From Methanosarcina sp. MSH10X1 (GTDB taxonomy: Archaea; Halobacteriota; Methanosarcinia; Methanosarcinales; Methanosarcinaceae), in assembly GCF_004099695.1 (NCBI RefSeq), contig NZ_SCHL01000002.1:270351-334350 (forward strand): a stretch of DNA of 64,000 bases, given 5' to 3'. Positions 43,735-54,579 of this stretch are shown one piece after another; positions within the stretch are counted from its first letter, which is position 1, and each line of letters starts with the position of its first letter. The position numbers were made by a program, and so were the translations under genes. The notes beneath the pieces are model-generated. The model did no database searches, was not told the DNA's origin, and saw only the letters and a program-made list of their open reading frames with translations.

Positions 43735-43843
43735 AGATTTGTTAAGTTTAATATGAATCAAAAAAAGATTTGTTAAGTTTAATATGAATCAAAAAAAGAT
43801 TTGTTAAGTTTAATATGAATCAAAAAAAGATTTGTTAAAAACG
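43735..43843. repeat. 31-bp tandem repeats between ppdK and idsA
   Basis: Three identical 31-bp units (43735-43765, 43766-43796, 43797-43827) begin 'agatttgttaagtttaat' and end in A-runs, with a partial fourth at 43828-43843. The surrounding 43506-44014 is AT-rich and non-coding, between convergent genes. Confidence 0.9.
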
Positions 43844-44014
43844 ATTTTTTAAGTATAAATGTAAACTCAGCATAAATTTCGTATAACTTGTATAGATCCA
43901 AATGTAAACTATTAAGCAAGGTTATTGCGGCTCCGATTAGCCGCAGTTTCCCTGAAGCCTTAGTTATTTCTGGGCTTCTTTAGCTAGTAATCATTCGGTT
44001 ATCCGGTACTTTAT

Positions 44015-44989
44015 TCAGTACTTCCTTGAGATCATGTAATCGGCGATCTGAAGGAGAAGTTCCTTTTCCGGACAGTCTTCCAGGGCGTCCAGCTTTGCTT
44101 TGCCTTCGTTGATATACGAAATTGCAAGGTTCTTCACATAATCAATTGATCCGCACTCGGTTAGAATCCGGACGGCTTCGTCGGTTTCTTCCTGAGTAGC
44201 TTCCCCCTTGCCGAAAATGTCCAGTTTCACACCCTTCTCGAAAGCATCGATTACGATAAGAGTGTGTTTCCCTTCCATAAGATCGCTACCTCTGACTTTT
44301 CCGAGCACTTCTTCAGGTGTGACCATATCCAGAACATCGTCATACATCTGGAAGCCAATCCCTATAAGGCGTCCGTACTCGGATAAGGCTTCAGCAGTTT
44401 CATCAGAGGCTCCTCCAAGAAGGGCTCCGATCTTGGCTGCAGCGGCATAGAGGACCGAGGTCTTCTTTTCCACCATTTCAATGTATTCGGATTTAGAAAC
44501 CTTCTCCCTCTTCTCAAAATCCATATCGAGCCACTGCCCTTCGCAAATCTCGGTACAGGTCTTTGAGAGGACATCCATGCATTTCAAAATCCTTACAGGT
44601 TCATTTTCGACTTTTGACAGGATCTCAAAAGCTTTGGAGTAAAGCGTGTCGCCTGCAAGAATTGCTCCGGCTTCACCCCATATTTTATGGACTGCAGGTC
44701 TCCCTCTGCGAATATCATCTCTATCCATTATATCATCATGGATCAGAGTGAAATTATGTACAAGTTCCACGGCTACTGCTGCAGGCAACACCGATTTTAG
44801 ATTTGAGCCTACAGCTTCGGCTGCCAGAATAAGAACTGCGGGACGGAGGCGTTTTCCTCCTGCATCTACCAGGTAGCGAGAAGCTTTGTACAGTTCCTCG
44901 GGACGGGCTACCGGCAGCAGTTCATTAATTGCGGCATCAACATGGACACTTCTTTTTTTGATCTCATCAATCAGCATCATAAACATCAC
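44015..44989 (-). CDS. idsA: Short-chain isoprenyl diphosphate synthase (GGPP/FPP synthase)
   Basis: This 324-aa trans-prenyltransferase builds farnesyl and geranylgeranyl diphosphate for archaeal ether lipids. The first Asp-rich motif is 'LIHDDIMDRDDIRRG' (about 91-105) and the second is 'QMYDDVLDMV'. The substrate 'GGKRLRP' motif is near 44-50. Residues ahead of the first motif are small, which fits a GGPP-length product. Start is uncertain among GTG 44989 and ATGs at 44986, 44980 and 44977. It follows rnj by 26 nt on the same strand, a conserved euryarchaeal pairing at the end of the mevalonate block. Confidence 0.93.
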   Translation of the reverse strand: MMFMMLIDEIKKRSVHVDAAINELLPVARPEELYKASRYLVDAGGKRLRPAVLILAAEAVGSNLKSVLPAAVAVELVHNFTLIHDDIMDRDDIRRGRPAVHKIWGEAGAILAGDTLYSKAFEILSKVENEPVRILKCMDVLSKTCTEICEGQWLDMDFEKREKVSKSEYIEMVEKKTSVLYAAAAKIGALLGGASDETAEALSEYGRLIGIGFQMYDDVLDMVTPEEVLGKVRGSDLMEGKHTLIVIDAFEKGVKLDIFGKGEATQEETDEAVRILTECGSIDYVKNLAISYINEGKAKLDALEDCPEKELLLQIADYMISRKY

Positions 44990-45015
44990 GAGACACGGAA
45001 TATATTCCTATACAA

Positions 45016-46359
45016 TTATTCTTCTATATATAACACTTCACCGTTTCTGAGAAGGTGCACTGTATCTCCGAGTACATACCCGGCATCTTCCGCCATCTCG
45101 ATGTAGTGCCCGTGCATTTCCATATCCCCATGAGCAGGGATTACATGTTCAGGATTCACCATACGCAGAAGTTCCCAGTGGTCTTCTCTGTATGCATGTC
45201 CTGAAACGTGCACATTATCGTAAATTCTGGCGCCCCGCATCTTGAGCTTGGTCTCAAGAGCATAACGGTTAGCCTGAGTCATGGGGCTCGGGATCACATT
45301 TGCAGAGAAAATAACCCTGTCTCCCGGTTCAACTGTAAAGGGAGTCTCCCCGTTTGCGATTCGTGTAAGTATGGAACCCGGCTCCCCCTGATGTCCGGTG
45401 ACGATTGGGAGGTACTTGTTCTTCCCTTCCTGAATAATGCGTTTGAAGGCCCTATCAACATCTTTTCTCTGGCCGTACATCTCGACATTGGAAGGCAGCT
45501 CCAGATATCCAGTGTCTCTCGCAGCCCCGACATAGCGTTCCATTGAGCGGCCCATAAGCACAGGAATCCTGCCCATTTCCCCGGCCGCTTCAATAATTGC
45601 TTTTAGCCTGGGTATGTGGGAGGCAAAGGTTGTAATGATCATCCCAACTTCGGATTCTTCGGTTCCGAGCAGTACATCCCTGACCATATCTTTTGCAATC
45701 TGTTCGGAAGGAGTTTTTCCCGAGCGTCCGGCGTTCGTACTCTCGACAATCATTGCGATAACCCCTTCTTTTCCGAGGGCTTTCAGGCGATCGAAGTCCG
45801 GAGCTTCTCCCATTGTAGGAGTGCGGTCCAGCTTAAAATCACAGGCATAAAGAACCGCTCCAACTGGAGTGTGAACCGCTGCAAGCACACAGTCAATTAT
45901 GCTGTGCTGGACGTTGATGAACTCGACGGAAATATCTTCCGTAACCTGATAAGTCCCACCTGCATTCAACGGAATAACCCTGTTGCAAACCTCAAACTTG
46001 CGCTCGGCCTCTATCTGCTGTTTGATAAGGGCTGCTGTATATGGTGTAGAGATGATCGGGGCGTTGTACCTGTGGGCAAGTTTCGGAATTGCACCGATGT
46101 GGTCAAGGTGCCCGTGAGTGCAGACAATTGCCCGGACAGTCCCGTTGATTTCCTTCATAATAGTATCATCAGGAATTGCCCCCATCTCGATAAGTTCGAG
46201 TGAATGCATTTTGTCAATTTCGACATCTTCATGAATCTGGACCCTGTCAAGCCGAAGCCCCATGTCCAGAATAATAATATCTTCACCTATAATGATAGCA
46301 GTCATATTGCGGCCCATTTCATTGTAACCGCCGACTGCAACAATTCCTATTTCAGTCAT
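45016..46359 (-). CDS. rnj: Archaeal RNase J
   Basis: This 447-aa metallo-beta-lactamase/beta-CASP ribonuclease is a 5'-3' exonuclease in archaeal RNA decay. The metal motif 'HGHLDHIG' starts at His82. 'YACDFKLD' gives the Asp ligand, and beta-CASP motif B/C are in 'TGHQGEPGS' and 'VHVSGHAYREDHWEL', with 'VIPAHGDMEMHG' near the end. It lacks the KH domains of aCPSF1. The gene heads the rnj-idsA pair, and a minus-strand TATA-rich stretch lies near 46586-46606. RNA processing and lipid synthesis genes share this transcript. Confidence 0.93.
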   Translation of the reverse strand: MTEIGIVAVGGYNEMGRNMTAIIIGEDIIILDMGLRLDRVQIHEDVEIDKMHSLELIEMGAIPDDTIMKEINGTVRAIVCTHGHLDHIGAIPKLAHRYNAPIISTPYTAALIKQQIEAERKFEVCNRVIPLNAGGTYQVTEDISVEFINVQHSIIDCVLAAVHTPVGAVLYACDFKLDRTPTMGEAPDFDRLKALGKEGVIAMIVESTNAGRSGKTPSEQIAKDMVRDVLLGTEESEVGMIITTFASHIPRLKAIIEAAGEMGRIPVLMGRSMERYVGAARDTGYLELPSNVEMYGQRKDVDRAFKRIIQEGKNKYLPIVTGHQGEPGSILTRIANGETPFTVEPGDRVIFSANVIPSPMTQANRYALETKLKMRGARIYDNVHVSGHAYREDHWELLRMVNPEHVIPAHGDMEMHGHYIEMAEDAGYVLGDTVHLLRNGEVLYIEE

Positions 46360-47330
46360 ATTTTTACCTCTTATTTGTTTTTTTATCCGTGTGAACCCTG
46401 ATCCTCAGAAAACGGATCAGGTGATAACCTTAAAGTTATAACAATGATGTCAATGGAATACATAATTTGAATTAATACAGAATCAGAGTTTTAAAGCAGT
46501 CACTACTCAGACCTGCTCGCAGGAAGAACTCTACCCCCGGATGAGACAATTGAGGTTACATCTCTTACAGAAGAATCCCACTTCAAATATACACTTCATA
46601 TATATATTTGTTTCAGTATACAAATACTAATATGCCTTATAGATGCTCAAGAATTTTCCAGATATCTTCCTTCAAAGGATCTACCTGTTAGACTGAACGG
46701 ATTCTGGCTATGAATTTGATTAGCAGAAGCCTTTACTTACACTTCCTTTACTGGCCAGTAATCCTCACGAACCTTATATCCAATCAGTCCAGAGATCCCG
46801 CTCTTTTAAAGCGTTTTGAAAATATATAGTCCTCTATTTCAGCGATTTTTCGAGAGCTTATCCAGTAACCTTCTTTGTTATAACTGGGTTTATTTTTGTT
46901 CTGTTCCTGCTGATTCTTACTAACCTATTCTTACCTGGATTATTGAATTATCCCTACCATGATAACTCTCACCAGTTAATTCCTGTTCTGGAAGTTATCA
47001 TGAATTATTCCTATTCCTGTAACGAAATAACTTCATACTGAGTAATTTCAGCCTGGGTAAGTGTGAAATTAATTCTTAGTTTAATCGATTTTGCCAGTAA
47101 TTCTATGAGATTAAACCCTTAGTTTATCGATCTCAGGTAATTCTATGAGATTTCGTGAATACGAACCATTATGATATGTTAACGATTTATTTCGAACATT
47201 ACTTCCGTATCATGTATAAATATTGTTATGGAACGAACTTTTAAATGAACGCATCTGCTATTAGACTTTACCGGTGTCATCTACTTTTTGATGGATTACT
47301 GGTAAAAGTAACATATATCTCTGCTATGCT
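46360..47330. other. 970-bp gap between fni and rnj with repeats and a hairpin
   Basis: No gene. It contains a strong inverted repeat, CATGATAACT (46958-46967) with AGTTATCATG (46993-47002), extended inside by CCAG/CTGG. It also holds an imperfect direct repeat 'cttagttta(a)tcgat...taattctatgagatt' at 47075-47112 and 47118-47152. This is unusually long for the middle of a conserved gene block. Confidence 0.6.
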
Positions 47331-48428
47331 TTAAAAAGCATCTCCTGCTACGGCATAGTCTTTTACGTTAAAGCCGCGCTGTCCCAGATACTCAAGGGTC
47401 CAGCCGGTGACAACAACAGGTGCGTTATGCAGGTCGCGTATATTCTTACAGCCGCAGAGAAACATTGCAACCCTGAATTCTTCCAGCATGCGGGAAAGAA
47501 CCCTGACAACCGATTCTTTTCCTTCAAGAGCGGGGCCCACAAAAGGCAGGGCAGCACTTGCCGCACTGGCTCCGAGAGCAATGGATTTAGCGATATCAAT
47601 CCCTGTCCTGATCCCGCCGGTTGCAATAATTGGAAGGGAAACTCTGGATTCTACAATACTGGCAACAGTGGGAATCCCAAAGTCCCAGAAAAGCTCCCCA
47701 AGATGTTCCGAGGCTGAATCTCCACTTTCCTTTGCCCTGTATACCTCAACGCCTGCCCAGCTCGTGCCTCCTGCGCCTCCTACATCAATTGCAGACACGC
47801 CTGCCTTCTGGAGGAGAAGGGCGTCTTCCCGTGAGATCCCGGCTCCCGTTTCTTTAATAATTACTGGCGTACCCAGTACGGAGCAGATTTCTTTTATCAT
47901 ATCAAGGCAGCCAGTGGCATCTCTGTCCCCTTCTGGCTGGATGGCTTCCTGTAAGAAGTTGAGGTGGATGGCTAGGGCGTCGGCATCAATCATTTCGATA
48001 AGCTTTTCGACTCCGTCAACCCCATATTCGCGAATCTGAGCAGCGCCCACATTCCCATACACAAAGGCATTGGGAGCTTTTTCCCTGACAATCCTGAATG
48101 ACTCCTCCTGGGCAGGGTCGTCAATCGCAGCTCTCTGGCTGCCAACTCCTATTCCCACTCCCAGCTCTTCGGCTGCAGTGGCAAGGGCAGCGTTTACAGG
48201 GATAGTATCTGGGTGTCCTCCAGTGATCGAAGCGAACAGAAAGGGCGCTTGAAGGCGCTTTCCCAGAAAGTCTATCGACAGGTCGAGTTTATCCATATCG
48301 AGTTCCGGAAGCGCCCTGTGGATCAGGGTCACATCCTCAAAGCCCGCCCTTACTTTTCGGGATTCAACCGGGCTTTCAGCACATAATTTCAGGTGTTCGA
48401 TCTTTCGCTTCGAGGTCGTATTGATCAT
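47331..48428 (-). CDS. fni: Type 2 isopentenyl-diphosphate delta-isomerase
   Basis: This 365-aa FMN/NADPH-dependent enzyme interconverts IPP and DMAPP, the starter for chain elongation by IdsA. The family blocks are visible: 'KIEHLKLCAE' N-terminus, 'ASITGGHPDT' (FMN phosphate and first loop), 'GNVGAAQI', 'HLNFLQEAIQPEGDRDATG' (substrate pocket with the Mg-binding Glu), 'VIIKETGAGIS' and 'ATGGIRTGIDIAKSIALGA'. Its ATG overlaps the stop of the kinase gene by 4 nt, which marks translational coupling. Highly likely. Confidence 0.95.
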   Translation of the reverse strand: MINTTSKRKIEHLKLCAESPVESRKVRAGFEDVTLIHRALPELDMDKLDLSIDFLGKRLQAPFLFASITGGHPDTIPVNAALATAAEELGVGIGVGSQRAAIDDPAQEESFRIVREKAPNAFVYGNVGAAQIREYGVDGVEKLIEMIDADALAIHLNFLQEAIQPEGDRDATGCLDMIKEICSVLGTPVIIKETGAGISREDALLLQKAGVSAIDVGGAGGTSWAGVEVYRAKESGDSASEHLGELFWDFGIPTVASIVESRVSLPIIATGGIRTGIDIAKSIALGASAASAALPFVGPALEGKESVVRVLSRMLEEFRVAMFLCGCKNIRDLHNAPVVVTGWTLEYLGQRGFNVKDYAVAGDAF

Positions 48429-49213
48429 ACTTCTACCCTTTTATCCGGACTGATTCTCGTTCCTATGGATTCCCCATTTAAGAACCGATATACGTTATTC
48501 TCTTTTCCGGCATTGAATATATGTGACGTTATACAAGATGTTTTGCTAAGTTCCAGAAGTTCCTGCACCTTCCCCAGCATGCCGCCCGTAACATCGGTAC
48601 TTTCCGAACCTTTTATGTAATGCTTGAAACTTTCAAAGGTTCCCGGGGTGATCTCAGGTAAGGCTTTCCCATCCTTATCAAGTACACCATCTTCGGCTGA
48701 GCCCAGCCCGAGCCGGGTAATTCTGAGTTCTTTTGCTAGATAGGGAACAATCTGGTCTCCCGAGAGCACGCACGTTCCGAGCTCAAGATCCATAACAACA
48801 TCGCCGTGCAGTACCGGAACAAAACCTCTCTCTAGCATGAGTTTTATGTTTTCAAGGTAAATGCTCTCGATACGCCCATTCCTGCAAACCGTACAGCCCA
48901 TAGGATGTACGGCTACAGCCCGGGCTCCATAATGGTTCAGCGTGTCTACAACCATGGATGCAAGCTTTTTGACAGATTCATGTGTTATAATAGCACCTTC
49001 AGGATCAAAACCCCTGTCAAGCCCGTACTTTTTGGCATAGGTATGTCCAAAGGAACCTGCACCGTGTACCACAATCAGTTTTCCCCGGTATTCGGAAATT
49101 TCCTTTGCAATCCTGAGGAGGTCAGCTTCTCTCACAACCCCTTGATCCGCAGCTTTGTCAGTAATGACGCTGCCTCCAAGTTTCAGGATAACAGGTTCGG
49201 TTGAGACTTTCAT
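48425..49213 (-). CDS. ipk: Isopentenyl phosphate kinase
   Basis: This 262-aa amino-acid-kinase-fold enzyme phosphorylates isopentenyl phosphate to IPP, the last step of the archaeal mevalonate variant. 'ILKLGGSVITDK' (about 9-20) binds phosphate. 'VVHGAGSFGHTYAKKYGL' (about 48-65) contains the hallmark His that contacts isopentenyl phosphate, and 'GLGSAEDGVLDKDGK' and 'DVTGGMLGKV' complete the nucleotide site. It lies between mvk and fni in biosynthetic order. Confidence 0.95.
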   Translation of the reverse strand: MKVSTEPVILKLGGSVITDKAADQGVVREADLLRIAKEISEYRGKLIVVHGAGSFGHTYAKKYGLDRGFDPEGAIITHESVKKLASMVVDTLNHYGARAVAVHPMGCTVCRNGRIESIYLENIKLMLERGFVPVLHGDVVMDLELGTCVLSGDQIVPYLAKELRITRLGLGSAEDGVLDKDGKALPEITPGTFESFKHYIKGSESTDVTGGMLGKVQELLELSKTSCITSHIFNAGKENNVYRFLNGESIGTRISPDKRVEV

Positions 49214-49292
49214 GTCATATCACTAATATCCTTTTTTATAGTTCCTTTACTGATAATCATGAATAATGAATAAGTTTAAAGAGGTTGGATGC

Positions 49293-50198
49293 TTAATCTG
49301 ACCTCAAGCCCTGCTCAGTGGGTCTTGTTATGGTTACTTTGCCTCCGGCTTTTGCAATAGCTTCTGCAACCTGCGTGGATTTATCAGGCGCAGTAAGGGC
49401 AACCATGCACCCCCCTCCGCCTGCTCCTGTAATTTTCGCCCCTAAAGCTCCTGCTCCCCTGGCTGAATATATTAGTTTAGAGAGTTCGAGAATATTTACT
49501 CCAAGGGCGTCCAGAAGTCCCTGGTTTACATTCATAAGCCTGCCAATAGAAGGATAGTCCCCTGCAAGGACAAGTGATTCCCCGATTTTAGAAATCCTGC
49601 CGATAGAAACCATAAGGAGCTCGATAAGTTCGGGGTAACTTTCACGGAGCTTCCTGACATTTGCTACAAGCTCCTTTGTGGAGGAAAAGACACCTGTGTC
49701 CCCTATCACAATTCCGCAGTCCGGCGTCTTCAACTTCCTGCGGTCAGGGATGGTAACAACCCCTCCGAAAGTAGAAACATAAGTATCGGTAGGGCTTGCC
49801 GCTCCCTGGACCTTAATTTCTATCTCGTGGCCGAGTTTTGCAATCTCGTTAAGAGAAAGCCCGCAGCCGAACAGTTCATTGAGGGCGCCTATACTCGCAA
49901 TCGTCACAGCTGCTGACGATCCTAATCCGGAACCTACAGGAATTTCGGAGTCAACGTCCAGAAAAACGCCTTTTATCGGGACAATTTCTGCCATTTTTTC
50001 TACAACTGAGGAGATATAGGGATGCTTCTCAAAATCAATCCCTGTTTTGCCAATCTGTGACTGAATTACTATAGAATCGTTAATTTCTGCCCTGATGCGG
50101 GTTCTTAACTCAACAGCACATGCTATTGCAGTTTCTCCGTAAACAACGGCATGCTCTCCGAAGAGATAGATTTTCCCGGGTGCAGAATATGAAATCAT
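49293..50198 (-). CDS. mvk: Mevalonate kinase
   Basis: This 301-aa GHMP kinase converts mevalonate to 5-phosphomevalonate. Motif 1 'APGKIYLFGEHAVVYGETA' is near residues 5-23, motif 2 is 'DVDSEIPVGSGLGSSAAVTIA' (ATP loop) and motif 3 'KITGAGGGGCMVAL' is near the end. I chose ATG 50198 with its 'gaggag' site over the TTG 45 nt upstream, because it gives the normal 'MISYSAPGK' N-terminus. In Methanosarcina the next steps go through phosphomevalonate dehydratase; those genes are not here. Confidence 0.95.
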   Translation of the reverse strand: MISYSAPGKIYLFGEHAVVYGETAIACAVELRTRIRAEINDSIVIQSQIGKTGIDFEKHPYISSVVEKMAEIVPIKGVFLDVDSEIPVGSGLGSSAAVTIASIGALNELFGCGLSLNEIAKLGHEIEIKVQGAASPTDTYVSTFGGVVTIPDRRKLKTPDCGIVIGDTGVFSSTKELVANVRKLRESYPELIELLMVSIGRISKIGESLVLAGDYPSIGRLMNVNQGLLDALGVNILELSKLIYSARGAGALGAKITGAGGGGCMVALTAPDKSTQVAEAIAKAGGKVTITRPTEQGLRSD

Positions 50199-50501
50199 AC
50201 TACTCCTCTGAAAGTCCAGATTTAATTGAAGTATATAAAGCAATGAGTTTATGATTAAATGTGAAAGCGGATTTTTTGAGTATCAATGTGAATTTTTTTA
50301 GTATGGCAGTGAATTTATTTATACTGCATTTTAAGTTTATTTCAGAATGTTAAGTTGATTTATTTCTGGATGTTTACCTTATTTACATATCCATATTAAG
50401 TAAATAGCGGTGAAAATCATAAAAAATTTACTCGGGTATAAGCGGGTATCCCGGAACTTTCAATTAAAAACAAGTATGCTCCATTTTCCGCAGATCTTCT
50501 C

Positions 50502-51311
50502 TTATTCCACAATAATTGCGGCATATCCTACAACTGCGCTGGTGTCTCCGGAGACATCTCCACTGTTTGAATAATTAAGCAATTCAGCCCGGTTCGCACC
50601 AAGCTCCTGTGCAGCTGTCAACATCGCAGCAATCGGTCCATATCCGCATACAGATGCGTTTCTCCTGTAAAGCCTTTCATATATTCCAGAAACATCCAGC
50701 TTAAGGATAGCTTCTATAACTTCATTATCGATTTCTCTTGCAAGGTTTGCAGGCTGGTAATGAGTAAAATCGCTGGATGCAATGAACGCAACTTTTTTCC
50801 CGCTTTCGGAAGCGAGGCTGGCAACAAGCTCTCCCACTTCAGTTGCGGTTTCTTCATCCTGCATACCCAGGCAGATAGGAAGAATCCTGAAATCCTGATC
50901 GAAGCGGTATTGAAGGAAAGGAAGCTGAACTTCGATAGAATGTTCGTATCGGTGTCCGAGCTCGTCTATATCAATAATACTACCTGATAGCCCGTCTGCA
51001 AGTTCACGATCAACCTCGAGAGTTCCCAGGGGAGTTTTCCAGGTGTCCGTGGATACTGATACAGGTGAGCCATATCCCGTATGATTGGGACCGAAAATAA
51101 CATATGTGTCGGCTTTAGGGAGGGCTGCATAGACATGTGCAGCGACCTTCCCTGAATAGACATACCCGGCATGCGGGCAAACAGCCCCGAGAATCTTTCG
51201 TTCCCGGATCTCCAGACCTTCAAAACACTGCTTGAGTTCTTTCTCCAGATTTTCAGGACGCAGGGGATAGAACTGCCCTGCAACTGCTGGCTGTCTCATT
51301 TGTATCACCAT
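50502..51311 (-). CDS. MEMO1-family protein (AmmeMemoRadiSam protein B)
   Basis: This 269-aa protein is related to human MEMO1 and extradiol dioxygenases. It starts 'MRQPAVAGQFYP' and carries 'GAVCPHAGYVYSGKVAAHVY' and 'IFGPNHTGYG', with metal-type His residues, then 'SSDFTHYQP'. The archaeal function is unsettled; partner genes in other species are an AMMECR1 protein and a radical-SAM protein, not seen next to it here. Located between rps2 and mvk, a position conserved across euryarchaea that suggests a link to translation or isoprenoids. Confidence 0.9.
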   Translation of the reverse strand: MVIQMRQPAVAGQFYPLRPENLEKELKQCFEGLEIRERKILGAVCPHAGYVYSGKVAAHVYAALPKADTYVIFGPNHTGYGSPVSVSTDTWKTPLGTLEVDRELADGLSGSIIDIDELGHRYEHSIEVQLPFLQYRFDQDFRILPICLGMQDEETATEVGELVASLASESGKKVAFIASSDFTHYQPANLAREIDNEVIEAILKLDVSGIYERLYRRNASVCGYGPIAAMLTAAQELGANRAELLNYSNSGDVSGDTSAVVGYAAIIVE

Positions 51312-51367
51312 ATAAGATATGGATCATTTTTATATAGCCTTGCAGTATGCAGGACTGCCTTTCGAAA

Positions 51368-52117
<750 letters not shown>

Positions 52118-52178
52118 TCATAATATAGAATCAACAATAAAACACATTCGATATCTGAAAATGTATCCCACTGCGTTT

Positions 52179-52412
<234 letters not shown>

Positions 52413-52473
52413 TCATGATAAGTTTGATATTTTACAGTACATGCCTTAAACCAGCACCCTGGAAATAGGGAAA

Positions 52474-52548
52474 TGGGACCGCTGAGATTCGAACTCAGGT
52501 TCCGGCGTCCCGAACGCCGAAGGATGGACCAAGCTACCCTACGGTCCC
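52474..52548 (-). tRNA. tRNA-Pro (CGG anticodon)
   Basis: Cloverleaf on the minus strand. The acceptor GGGACCG pairs with CGGTCCC, the anticodon loop TTCGGGA (anticodon CGG, reads CCG) sits on a CGGCG/CGCCG stem, and the T arm has 'GGTTCGAATC'-type sequence, with discriminator A. No intron. Its 5' end (52548) directly follows the rpoN stop codon (52549-52551) with no spacer, so the tRNA lies inside the ribosomal/RNA-polymerase operon. Confidence 0.95.
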
Positions 52549-52737
52549 TTACTGGTACGGCGAAAGCACATCAACGAGCTCAACATGGCTTAGTATCATT
52601 CTGCGGCAGCAGTAGCGGGTGATCCCGAGATCATCCAGCACCGCAGCAGCATCTTCGCCATCACCGACACGTCTTTTATACTCATCCCAATAGTTTGAGA
52701 TTACTTTTCCACATGAGAAACATCGGACTGGGATCAT
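52549..52737 (-). CDS. rpoN: RNA polymerase subunit N
   Basis: This 62-aa zinc-bundle subunit is homologous to Rpb10. '[13 protein letters not shown]' and '[18 protein letters not shown]' supply the four Cys ligands. A longer frame from 52788 would add 17 residues not found in the family, so the ATG at 52737 is the start, just after the rps9 stop. The stop codon abuts the tRNA-Pro gene. Confidence 0.96.
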   Translation of the reverse strand: MIPVRCFSCGKVISNYWDEYKRRVGDGEDAAAVLDDLGITRYCCRRMILSHVELVDVLSPYQ

Positions 52738-52741
52738 AGTC

Positions 52742-53152
<411 letters not shown>

Positions 53153-53159
53153 TCACCCT

Positions 53160-53997
<838 letters not shown>

Positions 53998-54044
53998 TCA
54001 ATCTCACTCACGCGGAAAAAAATTCCCTATCGCGTTCGAACATC

Positions 54045-54075
54045 GCTATAAATGCCTCTGCGGGAATTACTCCCG
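54045..54075 (-). promoter_or_regulatory. Probable promoter of the rpl18e-rps2 block
   Basis: On the minus strand a TATA-like 'atttatag' (54045-54053) lies about 72 nt before the rpl18e start, with an adjacent inverted repeat CGGGA/TCCCG (54061-54075). The rest of 53974-54579 holds no gene. Confidence 0.45.
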
Positions 54076-54579
54076 AAAACGGCAAATTAAAGAACAAGCG
54101 ATTAGTCGGAATTGGTATGATGTGAATAACATTTCTAGTACATAAAGATTATGTGCATCCGTAGTTTTCAACTAGCTAAAATCCATATACTAAAAATATT
54201 TATTTCTTCTCCATCTACTCGTACTTCGTAATGCTCCGGAATTAAAGCTATGATGGCATGTGTCCCATTACAAACAGCAAGTGCACTTGTACAGGTCCGG
54301 TGTAATCTGCTTACTGAAAACCAGTATTTTTGTTTATTATTTATTAGAGGGCAAATCCCGGAAGAGATTGATATAATGAGGACATATTAAGAAAGAAGTC
54401 CTATTTTTATAATATTAAACGAATTACCCCACCAGGGGAATGATCAATTAGGGGAGCAGGCGATCTCGCGCTGAGCCTGCATTTTATGCGCGAACAGGCA
54501 GTAACTAGACTCTCAAAACTGATGACGATCGGGCCTGATCGATGTAGTGAGTAAGTAAACTCAACCAGGTGGTGCTACT

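Noticed and set aside
43735-43843. CRISPR array
   Set aside because: The 31-bp units abut directly with no unique spacers. The same holds for the repeats at 7554, 16460 and 24345. No cas gene is in the window.
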